Source: Thermoplasmata archaeon
Lineage (GTDB): Archaea > Thermoplasmatota > Thermoplasmata > Thermoplasmatales > Thermoplasmataceae
Direction of reading: 5' to 3'
Length of the DNA: 16,094 nt
Assembly (NCBI GenBank): GCA_021797265.1
Contig: JAJZZZ010000016.1
Span: 1-16,094 of the forward strand
Position numbers and translations under genes: made by a program
Notes under the pieces: model-generated
Told to the model about the DNA's origin: nothing
Databases searched by the model: none
What the model saw: the letters and a program-made list of their open reading frames with translations, nothing else
In this document: piece after piece, positions 13,784 to 16,094 of the stretch
How positions within the stretch are numbered: position 1 is the stretch's first letter
Layout of the letters: the number at the start of each line of letters is the position of its first letter

Positions 13784-14880
13784 GCGACCAGGTTAAGAGA
13801 CTGAAGATATCCGAACTGACCCCAAGCACACAGAATGTGAACATCCTGGCGAGCATCGTATCTCTGCAGCGGAAAGAATTGAAGAATGAACGTGGCGAAT
13901 CCGTGTATTATTATGGAATACTTGGGGACGATACCGGAACAATATCGTTCACTGCATGGATATTCCCGCAAACAGTGAGGATAGGCGACGTTGTGGAGAT
14001 AAAGAAAGCATCCGTCAGGGAATACAAAGGAATAAACAGGGTTTATATTGATGCTGGGTCCGAGGTCATAATGCATCCGGGTGAAAGCATGGATGTCAGG
14101 AGGAGCTATTCCCAGTTGAAGATAAAGGACCTTTCCACAGCACAGCCATATGTAACAGTGGAAGGCCGAGTTTCCAACGTAAGGGAAAAGGAACTGGAGC
14201 GTGACGGGAAGAAGACCATGATGTATTATGGCGATCTTGATGACGACACCGGAAAGGTACGGATATCGTCATTCGAGAAGCCACTGAAGGAGGGAAGCTT
14301 CATCAGAATGGAGGGTGCAAAGGTTTCTGAATACAACGGCCGGCTTCGTATCACAGTGGGAAGCAGGACTGAGGTCACAGAAATAAAGCCATCATTCCAG
14401 GTTGGGGAGAGGCTCTACGACATACATGATATTAGTTCCCCTCTTGGCGGGGTTACAGTAAACGGTTTCATTGTAAGCCTGGGCCCAAAGAGCGGCCTTG
14501 TGATGAGATGCTCGGTCTGCAACAGCAGGCTTGACGACATTCACTGCCCGGATCATCCGGAAGCTTCGGTGGCGTATGATCTGTTCGCATACTTCACGCT
14601 TGATGACGGCACCGGAAGCATACAGTGCACCGGCGGCAAAGCTGCATTGCTGAGCCATCTGGGATTCACCCTGGAGGAATATGCACCTGAAAATAAGACA
14701 ATATCGCGCAGGCTTGTGTCATCAAGGCTTCAGGAGAAACTTCTGGGCAGGGCAGTTGTCATAGAGGGTGACGTCACCAGGAATCAGTCTGGAACATCAG
14801 TGCGCATATCGTCGCTGAATTACGTGGACACAGATTTCATGAAGAAGCTTGAGGCAAGAATGGGGGCTGATTTCCAGTGA
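13780..14880 (+). CDS. Replication protein A (single-stranded DNA-binding protein), three OB folds plus zinc finger
   Basis: A 366-residue ssDNA-binding protein of the archaeal RPA type used in replication, repair and recombination. Three OB folds are visible at about 15-97, 122-200 and 222-350. Each shows the pattern of an opening strand (VNILASIVS, YVTVEGRVS, VTVNGFIVS) and a D-D-x-T-G turn (GDDTGTISF, DDDTGKVRI, DDGTGSIQC). A zinc finger, C244-x2-C247-x8-C256-x2-H259, is inserted in the third OB, as in euryarchaeal RPA. The gene overlaps the upstream gene by four bases (ATGA) and the downstream gene by one (TGATG), so all three should be made in fixed proportion from one mRNA. Confidence 0.92.
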   Translation: MSDQVKRLKISELTPSTQNVNILASIVSLQRKELKNERGESVYYYGILGDDTGTISFTAWIFPQTVRIGDVVEIKKASVREYKGINRVYIDAGSEVIMHPGESMDVRRSYSQLKIKDLSTAQPYVTVEGRVSNVREKELERDGKKTMMYYGDLDDDTGKVRISSFEKPLKEGSFIRMEGAKVSEYNGRLRITVGSRTEVTEIKPSFQVGERLYDIHDISSPLGGVTVNGFIVSLGPKSGLVMRCSVCNSRLDDIHCPDHPEASVAYDLFAYFTLDDGTGSIQCTGGKAALLSHLGFTLEEYAPENKTISRRLVSSRLQEKLLGRAVVIEGDVTRNQSGTSVRISSLNYVDTDFMKKLEARMGADFQ

Positions 14881-15695
14881 TGGCAAGGAAGCGTGAATTC
14901 ACCAACTGGATCTTTGGCCGGGAACTGAGGGATTCCAGGGAGCTCGAGGAAAGGCCGGACGAGGAGAGGGCAAAGCCCTATGTCATAACACCGCTTGGGA
15001 CCAGGGTCAGAAGGGTTCTTTTCTGCGGACTGGTGTCCCAGAAGAACGCGGATGAATCAATGACGCGTGTTACAGTGACCGATGGTACAGGAAACTTTTA
15101 CATTTCTGCATTCAACAGCGAATTCGGGATGCAGGCAAAGGCCATGGTGGATGCCCTGGAAATAAATGACCAGGTTCTTGTTATGGGGAGGGTCAGCACC
15201 TACCAGAATGAAGGAAAGACCTACTTCAACGTCAACCCTGAAATAGCCATAAAGGTGGACAGCGTCTCAATGGATTACTGGCGCATGAAGACATTGCATA
15301 TCGCAAGGAGAAAGATCTATGCCATAAGAATGGCGAGAAACAGGCCGGGATCAACGGCCGCGGACGTCAGGGCCGCCGGCTACTCCGATCTTGAGGCAGA
15401 ATCCGCCATGAAGGCCATTGAAAAGTATCCGGATTATGATCTGCAGGATTTCGAATCCGCCATTGCAGCCCAGATTCAGCCTGCTGCAAAGGAAGAGCAT
15501 AAATCCTCAAAGGATTTCATTCTGCAGTATATACATGCAAACGACACGGATGGCAGGGGATGCAGGTATGAGGACCTGCTGGCAGCATCGCAGAACGCAT
15601 CCATATCCCAGAACGAACTTGACGATCTGCTGAATTCCCTGGGATCGGACGGAGAGATATTTGAGGTCTCGCTGAAGCGCTACAAGGTAATCTGA
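14880..15695 (+). CDS. RPA-associated protein (COG3390 type), OB fold plus winged helix
   Basis: A 271-residue partner of archaeal RPA. The N-terminal REFTNWIFGRELRDS is followed by an OB fold at about 34-130, with VRRVLFCGLVSQK, the D-G-T-G turn and VLVMGRVSTYQNEGKTYFNV. A linker MDYWRMKTLHIARRKIYAI leads to a C-terminal winged-helix-like region (about 195-270) with SSKDFILQYIHAND and YEDLLAASQ, comparable to the RPA32 C-terminal protein-interaction domain. It probably forms an RPA complex with the preceding gene product on single-stranded DNA. ATG 14880 shares its first base with the RPA stop (TGATG); GTG 14877 is an alternative one codon upstream. Confidence 0.85.
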   Translation: MARKREFTNWIFGRELRDSRELEERPDEERAKPYVITPLGTRVRRVLFCGLVSQKNADESMTRVTVTDGTGNFYISAFNSEFGMQAKAMVDALEINDQVLVMGRVSTYQNEGKTYFNVNPEIAIKVDSVSMDYWRMKTLHIARRKIYAIRMARNRPGSTAADVRAAGYSDLEAESAMKAIEKYPDYDLQDFESAIAAQIQPAAKEEHKSSKDFILQYIHANDTDGRGCRYEDLLAASQNASISQNELDDLLNSLGSDGEIFEVSLKRYKVI

Positions 15696-15709
15696 ATCCC
15701 GGGTTTCAG
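15692..15709. terminator. Palindrome joining two convergent stop codons
   Basis: CTGAATCCCGGGTTTCAG is an almost perfect inverted repeat that contains the stop of the RPA-associated gene (15693-15695) and the stop of the convergent acetyltransferase gene (15706-15708). A run of six T lies at 15719-15724 on the plus strand. It may act as a shared terminator; archaeal termination depends mainly on the T run, so the role of the palindrome is uncertain. Confidence 0.3.
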
Positions 15710-16094
15710 TAGAAAATATTTTTTCCGTATTTCTCCTCAATTCCCACCCCTCGCTCAAGGGTGTATGCGGAGCTCTTCCTGTCATAGTCAGTCACCGAAT
15801 AGCCGGCAGCAAAAAGTTCCAGGAACTTCATCCTTGTGGCAAGCCGGATTTCAAGCGCTGCCCCATGGTTGTTTCTCTTCACCTCCACATAATTCTCGGG
15901 AATGTGGAATCCTAAGACATCGGCATGTGGCCCCTTCTGGAATTCTCCTGGCTTTTCGGCACTGTTTATGTAATATTCTGGCTTTCGGGCAGGGAAGCGA
16001 TCCTTCAGGACCCACCATTCGGTCACAAACCGGTCTGTTGGAATTCCGAAATTGAGTGCATCTTCCATCTCGCCGTAAAAATTCCTGAGATACG
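15706..16094 (-). CDS. COG3375-type predicted GNAT acetyltransferase, C-terminal part (5' end outside window)
   Basis: The frame is open to the right edge, so the gene continues beyond the window and the ATG at 16068 is internal. The visible 129 codons start YLRNFYGEMEDALNFGIP, then TDRFVTEWWVLKDR, matching the N-F-Y-G-x-M-x-x-x-L-N-x-G-x-P-x-D-R-F-x-x-E-W-W signature of COG3375 predicted acetyltransferases. The later HIPENYVEVKRNN, ATRMKFLELFAAGYSVTDY fits the family's C-terminal end. These proteins contain a GNAT domain in the missing N-terminal half; their substrate is not established. It is convergent with the RPA operon, the two stops being ten bases apart. Confidence 0.75.
   Translation of the reverse strand, partial: YLRNFYGEMEDALNFGIPTDRFVTEWWVLKDRFPARKPEYYINSAEKPGEFQKGPHADVLGFHIPENYVEVKRNNHGAALEIRLATRMKFLELFAAGYSVTDYDRKSSAYTLERGVGIEEKYGKNIFY

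Noticed and set aside
1..16094. CRISPR arrays.
   Set aside because: No regularly spaced short repeats were seen; the repeats present are the tRNA scars and the miniature elements.

Overview
The window looks like chromosomal DNA of a euryarchaeon of the Thermoplasmata/Thermoplasmatales type. The evidence is archaeal: TATA boxes about 25 bases before probable leaderless starts, an archaeal RPA operon (three-OB-fold RPA with a zinc finger plus an RPA-associated OB protein), a geranylgeranyl-reductase-family flavoprotein, a 7Fe-type dicluster ferredoxin, a VapB/VapC pair of the archaeal UPF0330/VAPB_antitox type, and a tRNA gene without an encoded CCA. Assignment to a genus is not possible from this sequence alone.

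Layout. (1) 1-2554, plus strand: the end of a TrmB-like regulator, endonuclease IV (nfo) and a DUF1015 protein, closely spaced or overlapping, followed by a small membrane protein (2602-3171). (2) 3333-3641, minus strand: a ferredoxin. (3) 4001-6580: an A+T-rich accessory island downstream of the 3' end of tRNA-Thr(CGT). Two degraded copies of the tRNA 3' half (from 4001 and from 5420) lie in the same orientation as the intact tRNA (6508-6580). They divide the island into two modules, one with a vapB-vapC toxin-antitoxin pair whose vapC is frameshifted, the other with a secreted Asn/Ser-rich protein. A 414-base miniature IS200/IS605-type element (4043-4456) sits exactly in the anticodon-loop TTAC of the outermost tRNA copy. 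(4) 6657-9390: a geranylgeranyl-reductase-like flavoprotein, a divergent zinc alcohol dehydrogenase broken by a one-base frameshift, and a GNAT acetyltransferase. (5) 9482-11872: a second copy of the same miniature element (9482-9854), a translationally coupled pair (YrhK-like membrane protein, then a NifX-type protein with a His-rich tail), and a third miniature IS605-like element of another subtype (about 11480-11806). (6) 11873-16094: an MFS transporter, a divergent three-gene RPA operon, and the end of a COG3375-type acetyltransferase.

The most notable feature is the layered tRNA-Thr island. Serial integrations at one tRNA left 3'-half scars that decay with distance from the live gene, and a TnpA/TnpB-less IS200/IS605 derivative later used one scar as its TTAC target. 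Its empty site can be rebuilt base for base from the sequence. The miniature elements keep both end hairpins and what looks like the tnpB 3' end, the segment from which omega (guide) RNAs of IS200/IS605 elements are made. No tnpA, tnpB or integrase gene is visible in the window, so any activity would have to be supplied in trans.
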